NCBI GenBank assembly: GCA_907165135.1
Contig: OU015569.1
Location: forward strand, 8,122,501-8,186,500
DNA: 64,000 nt
DNA from: Oikopleura dioica
Lineage: Eukaryota; Chordata; Appendicularia; Copelata; Oikopleuridae
Direction: 5' to 3'
Made by a program: the position numbers and the translations under genes. The stretch's first letter is position 1. Each line of letters starts with the position of its first letter. Under the pieces are notes generated by a model. The model was not told the DNA's origin, made no database searches, and saw only the letters and a program-made list of their open reading frames with translations. Positions 34,556-46,249 of this stretch are shown piece after piece.

Positions 34556-35666
34556 ATGACAGAACAGAAAAAGGCTATTGGACTCGGCTGGCAGCTCGGA
34601 TTCGCTGCTGTCTCCGGATGTGGTGCTACCGTTGTGGTTCAGCCAATGGATCTCATCAAAAACAGAATGCAAACATCGAAAGGCCTTGGAGTGTGAGTGG
34701 CATTGTTTAAAAGACGAGAGCTAATAAATATTTCAGAGGGCAATGCGTAAAAAGTATCATCGCGGAAGGTGGACCCACCGCTATGTGGACTGGCCTTGGA
34801 GCTGGTCTCCTTCGCCAATGCTCTTACACGACCGTCCGCTTGGGCGTCTATCGTAAAATGGAAGAATCATACACTGCGAGAAACTTCGGGGAGAAGCTTC
34901 TCATGGGAGGGAGCGCAGGATTTGTTGGCTCCCTATTTGGAAACCCAGCCGAAGTGGCGTTAATTCGAATGTGCGCCGACGGAAATCTTCCAGTTAGTGA
35001 AAGAAGAGGCTACACGTCCGCCTTCAACGCCTTATCTAGAATAGTGTAAGTTCCGACAAGAGAATAGGGAAAATCGATCAGTCTCAGCTTCGAGAGATGA
35101 CGTTAGTAGAGCATAAATTAGAATGAATTAATCGGCAAGTTCGTCATCCTATTTACGCAAAAATGCAAATGATCGCGTATTGAATTTTTATTTAGAAAGG
35201 AAGAGGGCCTTGCGACCTTGTGGCGCGGATCTACCCCAACCATCGCTCGAGCAATTGTCGTCAATGCCGCCCAGTTGGGAACTTACTCGCAAGCAAAGGA
35301 ATCCATCAAAAGTGGTGCTGGCTTGAATGAGGGTATTCTTCTTCACTTCTGCGCCGCCATGGTCAGTGGAATGGTCACCACGATCGCTTCCATGCCCGTC
35401 GATATCGTGAAAACGCGACTCCAAAACCAAAAGGTTAGTTCTACCTCTGCCGTCATCGAAATCTAGCAAAAAAATTTCAGTTCGTCAACGGAGTTCCAGA
35501 ATACAAGGGGGTCTTTGATGTCTTTGGCAGAATCATCAAGGCCGAAGGCGTGCTATCTCTCTGGTCTGGCTTCTGGCCTTACTATTTCCGACTTGGCCCA
35601 CATACTGTTCTCACATTTATTTTTGTTGAACAGCTGAAGGGCCTCTACCTCAACTCCACGAAGTAA
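34556..35666 (+). CDS. SLC25A11: Mitochondrial 2-oxoglutarate/malate carrier
   Basis: Exchanges malate for 2-oxoglutarate across the inner mitochondrial membrane (family knowledge). Four exons (34556-34691, 34737-35045, 35196-35433, 35481-35666) join in frame. The three carrier signatures are seen: QPMDLIKNRMQ, NPAEVALIRMCADG and MPVDIVKTRLQNQ. Orthologue-specific blocks match human SLC25A11, namely GLGAGLLRQCSYTTVRLGVY, RRGYTSAFNALSRI, ARAIVVNAAQLGTYSQAK and LGPHTVLTFIFVEQL. The length (about 288 residues) is normal. The start follows a TTTAG acceptor, suggesting trans-splicing. Confidence 0.96.
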
Positions 35667-36753
35667 GGACTCGACTCCCTGCTTCCAGCCTTTTCATATG
35701 TTTTGGGGAACTTGTTTTGTTCTATATCTATGTCTGTGTCTTAATTTATAAAAAAACTGTGCCAATTAATTCAAGAAAAGCTAAAAGACCTTTTAATGCG
35801 TTGTGTTGTCGTCTGTTTCGTTGTGTTTTATGATTATAAATTATTTTCAATTCCAATACGCTTACAAATCTATTTATTTCTGGGCGTTTTCATGACATTT
35901 CTTTGATTCACTTTAGTGATTTAAATGGAATAAAATTATCCATAAATATGCATGACAGCAAAAAAGCAGCTCGTTGATATAAAAATGGAGCCATCGATGC
36001 TGGTGAGTTTACATATCAAAACTTCCGTCAAAAAGAAAAAGTTTCGTTTGAGTTGAGTCTTGATTATATATTCGAAATGTACACTATTTAAAATATATAT
36101 CAGTACCTCATTCTTTCCCCTCTACTTCTGTTCTGTCAAATGTTGTGTTTAACCTATCGTGACGTTTACTTCCAATAAAGGCGCTTCTCTGAGACCTTCC
36201 ACCACTATAACCCAGAATAAATAAAACCATATCTAAAGAAAGTCAATTGTGAAAGTTACTTCCTATCGTTGTTGGCAGGCTCAATAAGCAGGCTTTAACT
36301 CAGGTTTCTGTCTAATCGCCGTAGCAGGAAGGATGTTGTTTGTTTAGGGTTCGAGACCAGGCCAGGTGGGAAGAGGCTAGGCCAAGCTTGAGAGGCATTC
36401 GCATCGCCCAAGGGGAATTTCGGCCACCGCTTATTAATCGCCACTAATTGAGTCCAGGCACTAGTAAAAAACAATCGTATCGTAAATCACGAACTCTTTC
36501 TCTGTTGACCCTTTTCCTGGCCTTTCGTGCCCAAGCCGGATACAAAGGACGACCTAACGCCATATCGAAAATCAATAAACACTAGAGATCTGAAAGAAAA
36601 ACTCACTGGTGGCCTCTTTAAGAGAAATTTCAATAAAGCACACTACTAGTGTGACACTAGCTTCATTGATAGAATCGTATCATGAAGTTACAGCAGTAAG
36701 ATTTTCAAAACTCGAGAAGTCTATATTTATAATATATATAATGAAATCTGTTG
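35667..36753. other. Intergenic stretch of about 1.1 kb
   Basis: Mostly AT-rich, including the SLC25A11 3' end. A GC-richer part at 36330-36550 contains the string GGGTTCGAGACC, but no tRNA cloverleaf could be formed around it. I see no gene. Confidence 0.45.
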
Positions 36754-37200
36754 ATGGTAAACGGGCGCTCTATAAATAATCCGCTCAAGTGCGCGTTAAT
36801 TGTTTCATCTTTCGCGCAGATAACAGCAATGATGATTGAAGTTTATCTGCTAAAGGGGGATCGACGCAGCTTTATCACTGTAGCCCATTTCCTATTTTTT
36901 TCCAACGGCTATGTGTCAATCTCCCGGGTAAGGGTTATATGTGCGCGTGCCCGTATTCAGGCCTATTCGAATAATGTGGCAGGTCAATGCTATTCAGCGA
37001 TTTTTTTGTTTTCCACTCACGCTATTATTGTGAGTGTGGAGCTATTTGCAGCTTTTGTTTTCTGGCAGGGAGAGATAATTTCCCTCGGAATATCTGTTGT
37101 ATTATGTACACTCCTCCCAGACGTAGATTTTCTTTCATCGCAAAGAGAGAATGCGCGAGCAAAGTTTGCTAAGCAACCGACGCAAAGGAAGGACTCCTGA
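36754..37200 (+). CDS. Small hydrophobic protein with about four membrane spans
   Basis: The ORF from the ATG at 36754 encodes about 148 residues. Hydrophobic stretches are CALIVSSFAQITAMMIEVYL, FITVAHFLFFSNGYVSI, SAIFLFSTHAIIVSVELFAA and IISLGISVVLCTLL. A short charged tail follows. Inside the ORF a GTAAGG...TTCAG segment of 33 nt (about 36927-36959) could be spliced without changing frame, removing VRVICARARIQ-type sequence. I cannot tell which form is used. The family is not recognised. Expression is unproven. Confidence 0.5.
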   Translation: MVNGRSINNPLKCALIVSSFAQITAMMIEVYLLKGDRRSFITVAHFLFFSNGYVSISRVRVICARARIQAYSNNVAGQCYSAIFLFSTHAIIVSVELFAAFVFWQGEIISLGISVVLCTLLPDVDFLSSQRENARAKFAKQPTQRKDS

Positions 37201-37369
37201 ATCAGTGGCGTTTTAGGGCTGTCACCTGGGTATAAAGATTTTGGATTTTATGAAGGTGAAAGGGAGAATTTCCTTTTTGACACTTGACACTAGAGCTTTA
37301 AGGATTAACATTGCGAGCTTTAGAATGAAATTGAGGCTTTTTTGATCACGTCCAGTTCGATCTTCAAGC

Positions 37370-39961
37370 ATGGAAGAGCTAGAAAATGGGACACAGTGCC
37401 GTTTGAGCGAGAAAAAGATCCGCGATCGAATCGGACTAGAAAAAGATAAACAGCCAGAAGATCTCCGAACTCTTAAATTGCCAGGTACACGTCTTTAATA
37501 AAACTCGCAACGCTCACAGATTTTCTGAAGCACTAGTGAAAAGAGAAGGCATTTGGTGTAAGTTTCTCATCTAGTCAATATTTTTTCTCTTCGAAAAAAT
37601 GCGATTTTAATTTTCTCAAAAAACTTAATTCGCAGAAATGGTTTGTTTGTTGAAATTATTTGATTTCTACAAAGTGACCTCGCACCAACCGTTTTCTCGC
37701 TTCGTCATACACTCTTTCTAATCTAAGTCAAATCTAAGAATTTGTTCAGGCTCATATCACGATAAGATAACGCACTTGGACAATGCTCTTCAAAATTTTA
37801 CTCGTTTACAGAACCTGGACCTTGCGCGAAACGCCTTGCTCTCCCTCGATGGACTCTCGCACCTTCGTCATCTGGAATCTCTAAACTTATATTATAACAA
37901 CGTTTGCGATTTAGATGAGCTGTATAAGCTCAAGCAAAACAAAAAATTGGAAAATATCGACCTTCGTTTGAATCCAGGTTTGCTAGCTCAATTTCTGTTT
38001 AAATATTTTTGTCAGTGACCAAAAATGAGCCAGACTACCGTTTATTCCTGGTCCACATCTTGGAGAATTTGCAGCGGCTAGACGACAGGCCAGTACGGGA
38101 TGCTGAGCGCAGTACTGCTAGCATTCATTTCGCCCAGAACAAGAAATGGACTCGATTCCAAAAAGCGGAACGAGCAGAACAGACCGTCGAGAAAGAGACT
38201 GCTCCTGTCAAATACACTAATGAGCGAGTCGACTACATAAAGAATGTAAGAAGATTTCGACAGTGACGCTTTATAGGGAAATTATAGAATATTGCAAAGC
38301 ATCGCGCTTACGACGACGTTGAAGATGTTCGATTGATGTTGGACGGATTGAACGATGTTCTGTCTGAGGATTCTCGAACCGACCCGAGCTCGAACAGTTG
38401 TTTGGATCAATTCCGTGGCGGATCCAGTACCTTGCCAAACAGGAGTCTCTCTACACAGAACTTGCCCTCTTCTGGGACTGCGCCGATCCGGCGGAGCTTG
38501 AGCAAGGCTAAAGTAAGTTGGGACCACCGACGATCAGTAGAATACTTGAACACGCTGCATCATAATAATGACGCAGTCGGGAGCGGTAGCGAATTCCAAA
38601 ATGGAAAGCCTGCCTTCTACGGCGATGAAACCGTCTCCAACACTAGCCAAAGTGGGATTAGACCATCGAAGAGCCGTTTGAGGCCATCCGGGTCAAACTT
38701 GAACCGGAGTAGGTCCATGACGACTGGCGATTTAACTTTTCACGTGAGCATGGTGTGACTCGTAGGTGAACCGTTAGTCTTGAATTGAAGAGGTGTTATT
38801 CTTTGTTAGAATTACGTGAACATTCGATTGTTTAATATTTTCACTAGTCACGAAATCTAACAAGGCGATAATTTCTTAGAAGTAGGTGGTGAGCATTCAT
38901 TCCGGATGCAAGTAGCTTGTGAAATAAAACTGATTATTTACCGCGTACTGTTTTGTAGTTTCGGCTTTTACTCTTCTCTGCTAACACTTAAGCCTTATGA
39001 TCAACAAGAGTTATTATATACGGTTCCAGTTGATTGACTTCCACTTGAAGTGTTTCTTTTGTCTTCAGAGAGCAAAGCAAACCTTTAGGAACCGGAGACT
39101 CGATCATTCGGCATAGCGAACATACGGCAGGCGAAACGAGGAATGACTGCCGAGGACGAAAATGCTGCTCAGACTGAGTACAGATCTCTCGCCACGTTCA
39201 CTCGAGCTCCTCCAAGTAAGCAATTCTCTTTATCTCTTAATTAGCGTGGTTTTTAGGTGAGTGGACCTCAGAAGTAAAGACTTCACCTCAAAAGATCAAA
39301 ACTATTCCTACAAGTGTTCCTCGACGACCTCGAAACCTCTCCTCATCAACAGTTGCTTCTGTTATTGAGAATACCGACCAAGATAAGCTGAAACCACTCC
39401 TCGAATTAATTGACGCTTGCTATGCAGGACCAAACTCTCTCCAACGATCTCCAACGGTAAGAAATCCTGCGGAATTTATTTGTTTAGTTTGGTTCATTTT
39501 GTTTAGTTCATCCAAAAACTGAACGCCTTCGTGAGCGAGCACGCGCAAAACGAAGACGCCCGACATCAATTGATCGATAGAGAGATCGAACTGCGTGCTT
39601 CTGCGTCTTCCGAACAAGAGAGGCTCCGCCAGCAACTAGAAAATGCTGAGGTTGAGATCCGTCGACTGAAAAACGAGAAACAGTCGATGCGGGACTCGCA
39701 GCGCTCCTCTTCTTCACATTCTTCTAATATCAACGAAGACCTCGTCCGGATGCTCAAAGAGAGGTGCGTAATTCTAACTGGGATAAATGATTACGAGTCT
39801 CTAGTCACGAAATGCTCAAGAAGCAGAACCAGCGACTCGAGCAAGAAATCGACGACATGCGACTGCGACATGAAAAGGAGAAAATTGCTCTCAAAGAAAA
39901 CTACGGTCGGCTGAAAAGTTCCATTCGCTTTATCCACGGTTCGATGGACAATCTCAACTAA
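37370..39961 (+). CDS. CEP72: Centrosomal protein CEP72
   Basis: CEP72 recruits gamma-tubulin complexes and other factors to centriolar satellites and centrosomes (family knowledge). The N-terminal leucine-rich repeats match the vertebrate protein: SYHDKITHLDNAL, LQNLDLARNALLSLDGL, HLESLNLYYNNVCDLDEL and LENIDLRLNPVTKNEPDYRL, then LQRLDDRPVRDAER. A Ser-rich middle follows. After a larger intron (about 38744-39088) come the domain LLELIDACYAG and a C-terminal coiled coil ending LKSSIRFIHGSMDNLN, which echoes the human C-terminus. About eight exons were found. The stop is at 39959-39961. Confidence 0.9.
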
Positions 39962-40255
39962 TTCATAATATCCCGCGGCAACTGTTTCCAAACTGCTCAA
40001 ATAAAATATTCCATTTTAGCACCCTCGATTAATTCCTCCCTTTTTGCCAATACAATATATTTTCGATAAGTTTTCTAGTACAGTTTGTTCTTCAAGCAGT
40101 AACTTTTTTCTGTGTGATTGGATTTTTTGTGTTTCTTTTTTTCTCATCTACCGATAATTTACCCATTTTATCAGTTGTTTGATGCTTTTTGATACTTTTT
40201 CTGAGAAATTTTATATTTTCTTAATTTCTTTGTAATTTCCTTAAATTTCAGATCG

Positions 40256-41796
40256 ATGGGTAGGGGCGTAGAAAAGTACTACACGGTCTGGATGGGTGAC
40301 CTCCCTCCTGGGATAAAGAGAGGTCACGTGAAAGATTTCTTCGAAGAATACGGACCTCTCGGAGGAATTCGTCTCATGAATAACTTCGGATTCGTGGACT
40401 TTCGAAAGAAACGCGATGCTAAGGATGCGGTCAAAGGTTTGTCCAAAGAAGAGCCTTTTTTAACAAAAACTCAGACCTTGATGGCAAGAAGTTGAAAGGA
40501 GCTCGAATTCGACTAGAGCACTCCGATGGTCCCGGCGGGAGCAAGAAGAAGGGAGAAGACTACGACGCCGTCTCGTGGCCACCGATGCCGGGAAGCTCTT
40601 CAGCGGTGAGGGTACTTGATTGGACTTCCTTTAACCGGCATTTATCTAGTACGAGCGTCCATACAGGACCAAATATACCATCAGCGTTTCAAATTTATCC
40701 ACACGATTCAGGTACTTTAAAACTTTTCATCCCAGAGTGATATAAAATGTGATCGCGTCCGATGAATGAGTCGATAAAAGGTTAAATGTTCGGCACGTGG
40801 CGTGTTTTGTGAATTGTTGACATCGTGCCCGACATGATCGACCGCTGCGACAGCGTTCTGTCTTCCTAAAGAATGACCATTTCGAACTTAGTTGGGCTGA
40901 CTTGAAAAACTTCATGCGTCGAGCAGGCGAAGTTACCTACACAGATGCCCACGTCCGTTCCGGCGAGGGCAACGGAGAGGTTTGCTTCAAAGATCGTAAA
41001 GGTAAAACTTCGAAATCCATCCGAATATAAAGAGGTTATTTTTAGGGTTATACAGGGCCATGCAAAAGCTTAATCGCACCCGTCTGGGTGGCAAGAAGAT
41101 CAAACTCCGAATTGTCGTAAGTAATCAATCCCATGTCAACCCCGAGTATTGTCCCTTCAATTTACTCCTTCTTCAGGAGGACGGCCAGCGTGAAGTAAAA
41201 AGCGACACAGAAAGCGATTCTGATTATAGCAGATCAAGTCGCTCCTCGTCTCGTTCGTCCTATTCCTCGAGATCTTCTTACAGCTCTAGGTCTGACTCAT
41301 CTTCGAGAAGCCGCTCGCGCTCAAGATCGAGCAGGTCCAGGAGCCGATCATACAGTCGATCTCGTAGTCGATCTGAGAAGCGCTCCCGATCTCGCTCAAA
41401 AGATAGAAAACCAAAGAAGGAAGAGAAGAAAATGAAAGAAGAGAGACGATCACGGTTTGTTAGGATTGACTGTTTCTATTGGTATATGCTCTCTTCAGAT
41501 CGCGATCTGCCAAGAAAGAAAGAAGAAGCAAGGATCGAAGTCGATCACGCTCTGTCAAAAAGGAAGTGAAAGAAGAAAGAAGATCTCGAAGTCGATCTAA
41601 AGGAAATGGTCGTCGCGATGACAAAGACGATCGAGAAAGAAGAGATCGAAAAGGACGAAAACGCAGTGTGAGCCGAGAACGAGATAGCTCTCGTGACCGA
41701 AAGAAAAACTCCAAGAAAAGGTTTAGATAGTCAAATTATTTGGAGTAAGGACGATCGTTTAGTCGGCGAAGTCGATCCCGCTCTCGAAGCCGATGA
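40256..41796 (+). CDS. SR splicing factor with two RRMs (SRSF4/5/6 type)
   Basis: RRM1 contains YTVWMGDLPPGIKRGHVKDF and FGFVDFRKKRDAKDAV. After a Gly-rich linker, RRM2 has YTISVSNLSTRF. This is joined across a large intron to SWADLKNFMRRAGEVTYTDA, the pseudo-RRM type of SRSF4/5/6. The C-terminal RS domain is long (repeated Arg-Ser from about 41220). The final exon, reached through a 42-nt intron ending CGTTTAG, keeps the RS pattern and stops at 41794-41796. It is a nuclear splicing regulator. Which of the three vertebrate paralogues it corresponds to cannot be decided. Confidence 0.9.
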
Positions 41797-41959
41797 AAGA
41801 AAACGTTAACCCTGATTTTTTTGACTATCACGATTTGAATAGTTCACTTAAAAATTTCTCAAAGACTGCTCCTGATTGACTTTTGCCGCTGCCAAAACAT
41901 GAACGCGAACTCAATTCGCACACGGAAACAAGTTATTTATATCATATTTTTAAGTGTGA

Positions 41960-42753
41960 TATGTCTTCGGCGGATGATTATCTAAAGGCGAATAGGGCAC
42001 ATATATCGTTAACTGCTAAACAACTCGGATGCGATTACCTTCGGGGACTTCCTGATATCATCAGAGGAATGGTTTCAGACACTTTCATATTTTATGATAT
42101 ATTTACAAGCACATGCTATGTTTGCCCATTTGAAATTGAAAATGATTCCTAAAAAGTATTCTTATTTCAACGAGACTTAGTTGACCTGACATTTGAGTGC
42201 TGGAAGAAAAGGAAGGCATGTCAGGCTCCGATTTCGACGCAGCGCAAGAAAATTTCAGAACGAAAGCAGGATGATTTTTTTGAAAACGCGACAATCATGC
42301 TAGAGCATCTACTGGGACTCGACAGTCATCAGAAGGCGATCAAAGAAATATGCTTTCTGTTTGGTGCAAATCACCTCAATCCAAAAGAAATCTGGCGATT
42401 TGAAATAGGCGATTGGAATCTGGATACTCCAACGAAAAAGGAGCCTCTCAGCATCATTTCAAAGTTGCCACAGAAATCGGAGAAATGGAAGAGGCCGAGA
42501 GGCAAACTTATGCTAATAATTCGGACGAGTGATCGAATCGACGACGATAATTGGTGCGAGATCAATGGATACGCTAGAGATAAGAAAAGCTCCAATATCA
42601 TGAACGTTTCAGTTGTTTCAACTCACGAGACCTTCGACGATCCCTCTAAGTAAGATGAAAAAGTTATATGAAATGAAAACATTTTATTTCAGACCGAGTG
42701 AGGAAGAATTCTACTACATTCTGGAGTGCACTGCCCGCATATTCTATACTTGA
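41960..42753 (+). CDS. Unrecognised protein, first gene of the MRPL20-SLC35E3 cluster
   Basis: The first exon starts MSSADDYLKANRAHISL at 41960 and reads through about 42120. A middle exon begins near 42200 (CWKKRKACQAPISTQRKK). It continues as MLEHLLGLDSHQKAIKEICF and WRFEIGDWNLDTPTKKEP. The last exon (PSEEEFYYILECTARIFYT) ends at 42753. The acceptor of the middle exon is uncertain, and the true start could be further upstream (an ATG lies at about 41900). The sequence is soluble, mixed charged, and about 210 residues. The family is not recognised. It lies 81 bases before the MRPL20-like start, with a TTTATTCAG acceptor between, so the two are probably co-transcribed. Confidence 0.55.
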
Positions 42754-42834
42754 GACCATTCCTTTTTTGATGATTTCTTTCATACAGTTTTCTCGTATAA
42801 ATTATATTCTGAGACGAGATTTATTCAGATACGG

Positions 42835-44165
42835 ATGGAAAGACTTATTAAAGCTTCAGCAATTATCGCGCAATATCGCGCATTTTCCGTCTCGCGGAGA
42901 GAGATGAACGCGTACTATTCAATGTCTAGGACGGCAAAGAGCCGCATCCCGAGTGGAAAGAAGCGCCAAGTCTTCAACAACAATATTGAGAAGCAAATCT
43001 ACAAAGACGCAACTCTTCACAAGGCTGTTCCGGTTCGCCAATCTCCTTTCCGATCAGATTCTAACTGGCTTTTAGAACCACCGAAATGTGAATAGATTTA
43101 CTCTCTACTACGCTCATCATAATATTGCTCGGAAGCAGTGGGACTTCGAAACAAATATGACTCACATGAAACGAAATATTACTCTCGGTAATTACTGTCT
43201 AATAAATGCTCTCTTGATAGATAATGATATAGATATTCGTCTCAAAGCGGCGCTCAAACCTCTTTCGAAAATGGACTGCCGAACGTTTATAGAAAGCTTG
43301 GAAAAATCGGGATCCGGTCTAAATTATGAAAGCCTAGTAAATATTGCTCTTCATGAACCGAGAACGTTTGAGGTAATCAGAATTTGTTTTATTACGGGGC
43401 TGAAATTGTACATATGCTTTACAAGAGCGAAAAGGGCCGAAAGTAACAGTCAAGGGTATTTTTAAGCAGAGAACCATTTGGTTAGGATCTTCTTCATCGG
43501 TTTCGTAAAAGAGGAGGACTTCTGGTTTGCAAGGCTTTCGAAGCTTGATAAACTCGATTCCGGGGAGGAGAAAATAAAGCATGAATTCGAGCGTTCTCGT
43601 GTTGCAATCTTCGAAACCTTCTTTTCGTTCAAGGAATTTGAAGAACCTTTCTTTGTCAACTTTCCAGTGCAGCCGAACACTGGACGGCAGAAAGTACTTT
43701 TTCTTGCTTTTTGGTTTGTCAATTCGGCCTCAGAAATGCGTCTCTGGCGCGAGGGAGAGTTCAGATACAAGTCGAAAATCAGCTGTTCAGTTGCAACCTC
43801 GAGCGTGTCCATCGAGAGTGAGGCGATGTGGCCTTGGCTTGTAGCTCTAACTTCCATCATTTTTAATTTTTTCTAATCTTTGCTCAACTGTCGAGCTTCC
43901 CAATCTTATAGTTGTAAGTCCGCTCGAGGACGCCACCTTTTGTGGTTCCTTATTTGGGTATCATCCAGCGCCCGAGATTTAGCGTCGACCATGACAAAAT
44001 AAGGCCCCTAGCAATCCGAATTTGAATGCACCAAACCGTTTTCACTTATATCTATTTTAGTGCCTCGTAGAAGTTGCCGAGCGATACAACCATGAAGTTA
44101 TCAATAAGTCTAATGGCGAGACAGTGGATTCGAATTCTCTCACTAATTTACCTCGCTACTTTTAA
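42835..44165 (+). CDS. MRPL20: Mitochondrial ribosomal protein bL20m (MRPL20-like)
   Basis: Four exons (42835-42888, 43076-43187, 43233-43372, 44061-44165) give 136 residues, close to the 149 of human MRPL20. The best match is the C-terminal half: LEKSGSGLNYESLVNIALHE, PRTFE, then CLVEVAERYNHEV, parallel to human [20 protein letters not shown] and ASRRRHEGF. The N-terminal half is strongly diverged and lacks the usual Arg richness. Exon 1 reads on in the same frame through intron 1 for a further 68 protein-like codons to a TAG in exon 2, so a retained-intron product is possible. Intron 3 (688 nt) is very long for this genome and contains an antisense ORF. The start follows an AG acceptor in a probable operon. 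Confidence 0.65.
43462..43860 (-). CDS. Antisense ORF nested in an MRPL20-like intron
   Basis: A 132-codon single-exon ORF lies wholly within the third intron of the MRPL20-like gene, on the opposite strand. It has a good A-rich start context (AAAAATGATGG) after a possible AG acceptor. The predicted protein is Ser/Lys/Glu-rich with one amphipathic helix (MDTLEVATEQLIFDLYL). The reverse frame is improbable (Phe-rich), which favours this strand. No family was recognised and no polyadenylation signal was checked. It may be a real nested gene or chance. Confidence 0.42.
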   Translation of the reverse strand: MMEVRATSQGHIASLSMDTLEVATEQLIFDLYLNSPSRQRRISEAELTNQKARKSTFCRPVFGCTGKLTKKGSSNSLNEKKVSKIATRERSNSCFIFSSPESSLSSFESLANQKSSSFTKPMKKILTKWFSA

Positions 44166-44216
44166 TTTATCACTGGTGCTTCTGAATAATAGTCCTTTAG
44201 AATGTGAGCAAGAAAA

Positions 44217-45387
44217 ATGGCATCTACAGCTCGAATCGCTGCAACCCTCGGGTTGAACTTGTTTTCCTCCCTTTCAATAGTTTTCGTTAACAAGGTACTA
44301 CATGACTTTACAGCGAATTTCTTATCACATCTTAGTGGTTGTTCCTTTACAACAAGTTCCCTTCAATTACTCTCACTCTCATTAATTTCGTCGGGACATC
44401 CTTTGGGCTTTATGTTTGCCTAGGTTTAGGCCTCTTCAAGAGGAAAACTGTCCATGTTCGCGACGTCCTGCCCTTGGCAGCAAGCTTTTGTGGCTTCGTC
44501 GTTTTCACAAACCTTTCCCTTAAATACAATACGGTCGGAACTTACCAGGTATGGTACCATTTATTTTCCCAAGTTTTTTTTTATTTTTTTAAGCTTCTTA
44601 AAGTTCTCACTTCGCCAGTTATACTTTTACTCAATTATCAATGGTTTGACAAAATACCATCGAGGTAACTTGGATTTAGGATTTCTTTTGTTCGTACCGT
44701 TTTAAGATTCGTTGTGCTTTCCCTTTTGCCGATTTTTCTTGGTGTTACATTGAACTCAATATTCGACCTCCAGTTTTCGCCTATCGGAACGTTCATGGCA
44801 CTTCTTGGTGTAGGTACTACTGCTATGTACCAGATTCTCGTCGGGCATAAACAGAAAGAGCTGGCTCTCGATTCGATGCAGCTGCTATCATATCAAGCGC
44901 CTCTATCCTCAGGTATGACATGATGCTAGGGTTATACAATCTGATGTCATACGAATCGAAACATTTCAATTTATAAATTAGTTATGTTGCTCTGCGTCTT
45001 GCCGTTTTTGGAGCCTCCCTTTGCAGAGGGTGGGCTCTTCGCAATCGATTTGTCACTAGAAGGATTCCTGCTTGTTTGTCTTTCGACGAGTGCCGCCTTT
45101 CTGGTAAACTTCACGATCTACTGGATCATTGGCAACACGAGTCCTATCACGTACAACTTCTTCGGGCACTTCAAATTCTGCGCGACGATGATTGGCGGCG
45201 TCCTGATCTTCAACGACGAGCTACAGGTTTGTCACGATAGTGGCTGTAAGCTTATATTTTTTAGACCAACCAATACATCGGAATCATGCTGACCCTAATC
45301 GGAGTATTTTCTTATTCGCACCTAAAGATGAAAGAACGCAACCAAAACACGCCTTTGAGATCAAACAAGATTGAACTGAAACCTTAA
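44217..45387 (+). CDS. SLC35E3: SLC35E3-type nucleotide-sugar/triose-phosphate transporter family member
   Basis: A multi-pass Golgi-type transporter of the SLC35 family whose substrate is not established for this member. Diagnostic blocks match human SLC35E3: LPLAASFCGFVVFTNLSLKY, NTVGTYQ, LPIFLGVTLNSIFDLQFSP, MQLLSYQAPLSS, LPFLEPPFAEGGLF and FTIYWIIGNTSPITYNFFGH. The first exon (44217-44294) encodes only the N-terminal span. About six short-intron exons follow, and the stop is at 45385-45387. The ATG lies 52 bases after the MRPL20-like stop, following a CCTTTAG acceptor, which supports operon membership. Confidence 0.93.
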
Positions 45388-46249
45388 CTGAGCTGCTACC
45401 TATTCCAATACTATATCCCGACCTAATATGTCGCCAACAGTAGTGCACTGTTAAACAGATATGCTGTCCTTGTTTTCTATAAATGTGATTTATTTGAGTG
45501 CAATTATTGAACTATCTATTTTACCTTGATTAATTCTCCTGTATGCTACTTTTATTGTCCTATCCTGATTTCTACTATTTCTGTATCCATCAGCCAAACC
45601 TAATCATAAGTGTTACTTGACTCTGCACCATTTGTTCGAGAGAGCAATTCTGTAGTTTTTATTTTTAATAAATTATTATCATATTATCGAAAAGCCTGGA
45701 TTTCTCTTGAAAGAGGAAACTCTTTTCACTATGTAGGAGAATTTCCGCGACTATTATGGCTATTTTTACGTCCGAGGCCTAAGGATGGCGCATGCTGACT
45801 CTACAAAGTTACGGCTCGGATGGGATAATCTTTTTCCACTTCCGAATATGTCAAAAGCAGAACATCTGAGCTCGAATATGATCGATCATAAGTAAGAATT
45901 TTTGATTCATTGTGTGACTTTTGAACTCTACTTGAGTGTATTATGGAAATTTATTCAACCTTGAAATTAATTTATGAGCATAGATTTGAATTTTGAAATG
46001 ATGGCGTGAGAGTATTGATTCAAAAAGTGTTTTGACTGCAATTTTCAAATTTTTTTATCATTTATTAAATTAATTCTTTAAACATAAAGCATATTCTTTC
46101 TCCGGTCAGGCTTCGATGGGACTCCTGATTTCTTCTCCGCCTTTATTTTTCGAGCATGATCAGACAAAATCCGTTTGCTCCGGTCCCGCTGCTTTGACAT
46201 TTCTTCTCTTTTTGCTTTCATTTTCTAAGTTTCATTAAATTTTTTCTTC
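45388..46249. other. Convergent intergenic stretch
   Basis: AT-rich DNA between the 3' ends of SLC35E3 (plus) and the PLA2-like gene (minus). A 62-codon ORF at 45610 has no recognisable features. I see no RNA gene or repeat. Confidence 0.4.

Larger units (their letters stand above)
41960..45387 (+). other. Probable operon: unknown gene - MRPL20-like - SLC35E3
   Basis: Stop-to-start gaps are 81 nt (42753 to 42835) and 51 nt (44165 to 44217). Each gap ends in a polypyrimidine-AG acceptor just before the next start. This fits a polycistronic unit cut by spliced-leader trans-splicing. Co-transcription is inferred from spacing only. Confidence 0.6.

Noticed and set aside
36340-36370. GGGTTCGAGACC resembling a tRNA B box / T-loop
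   Set aside because: No matching T-stem, A box or acceptor stem could be built around it, so a tRNA is not supported.
43478-43876. Plus-strand 132-codon ORF opposite the nested antisense ORF
   Set aside because: The Phe-rich composition is that of a shadow frame, and the region is intronic for the plus-strand MRPL20-like gene.
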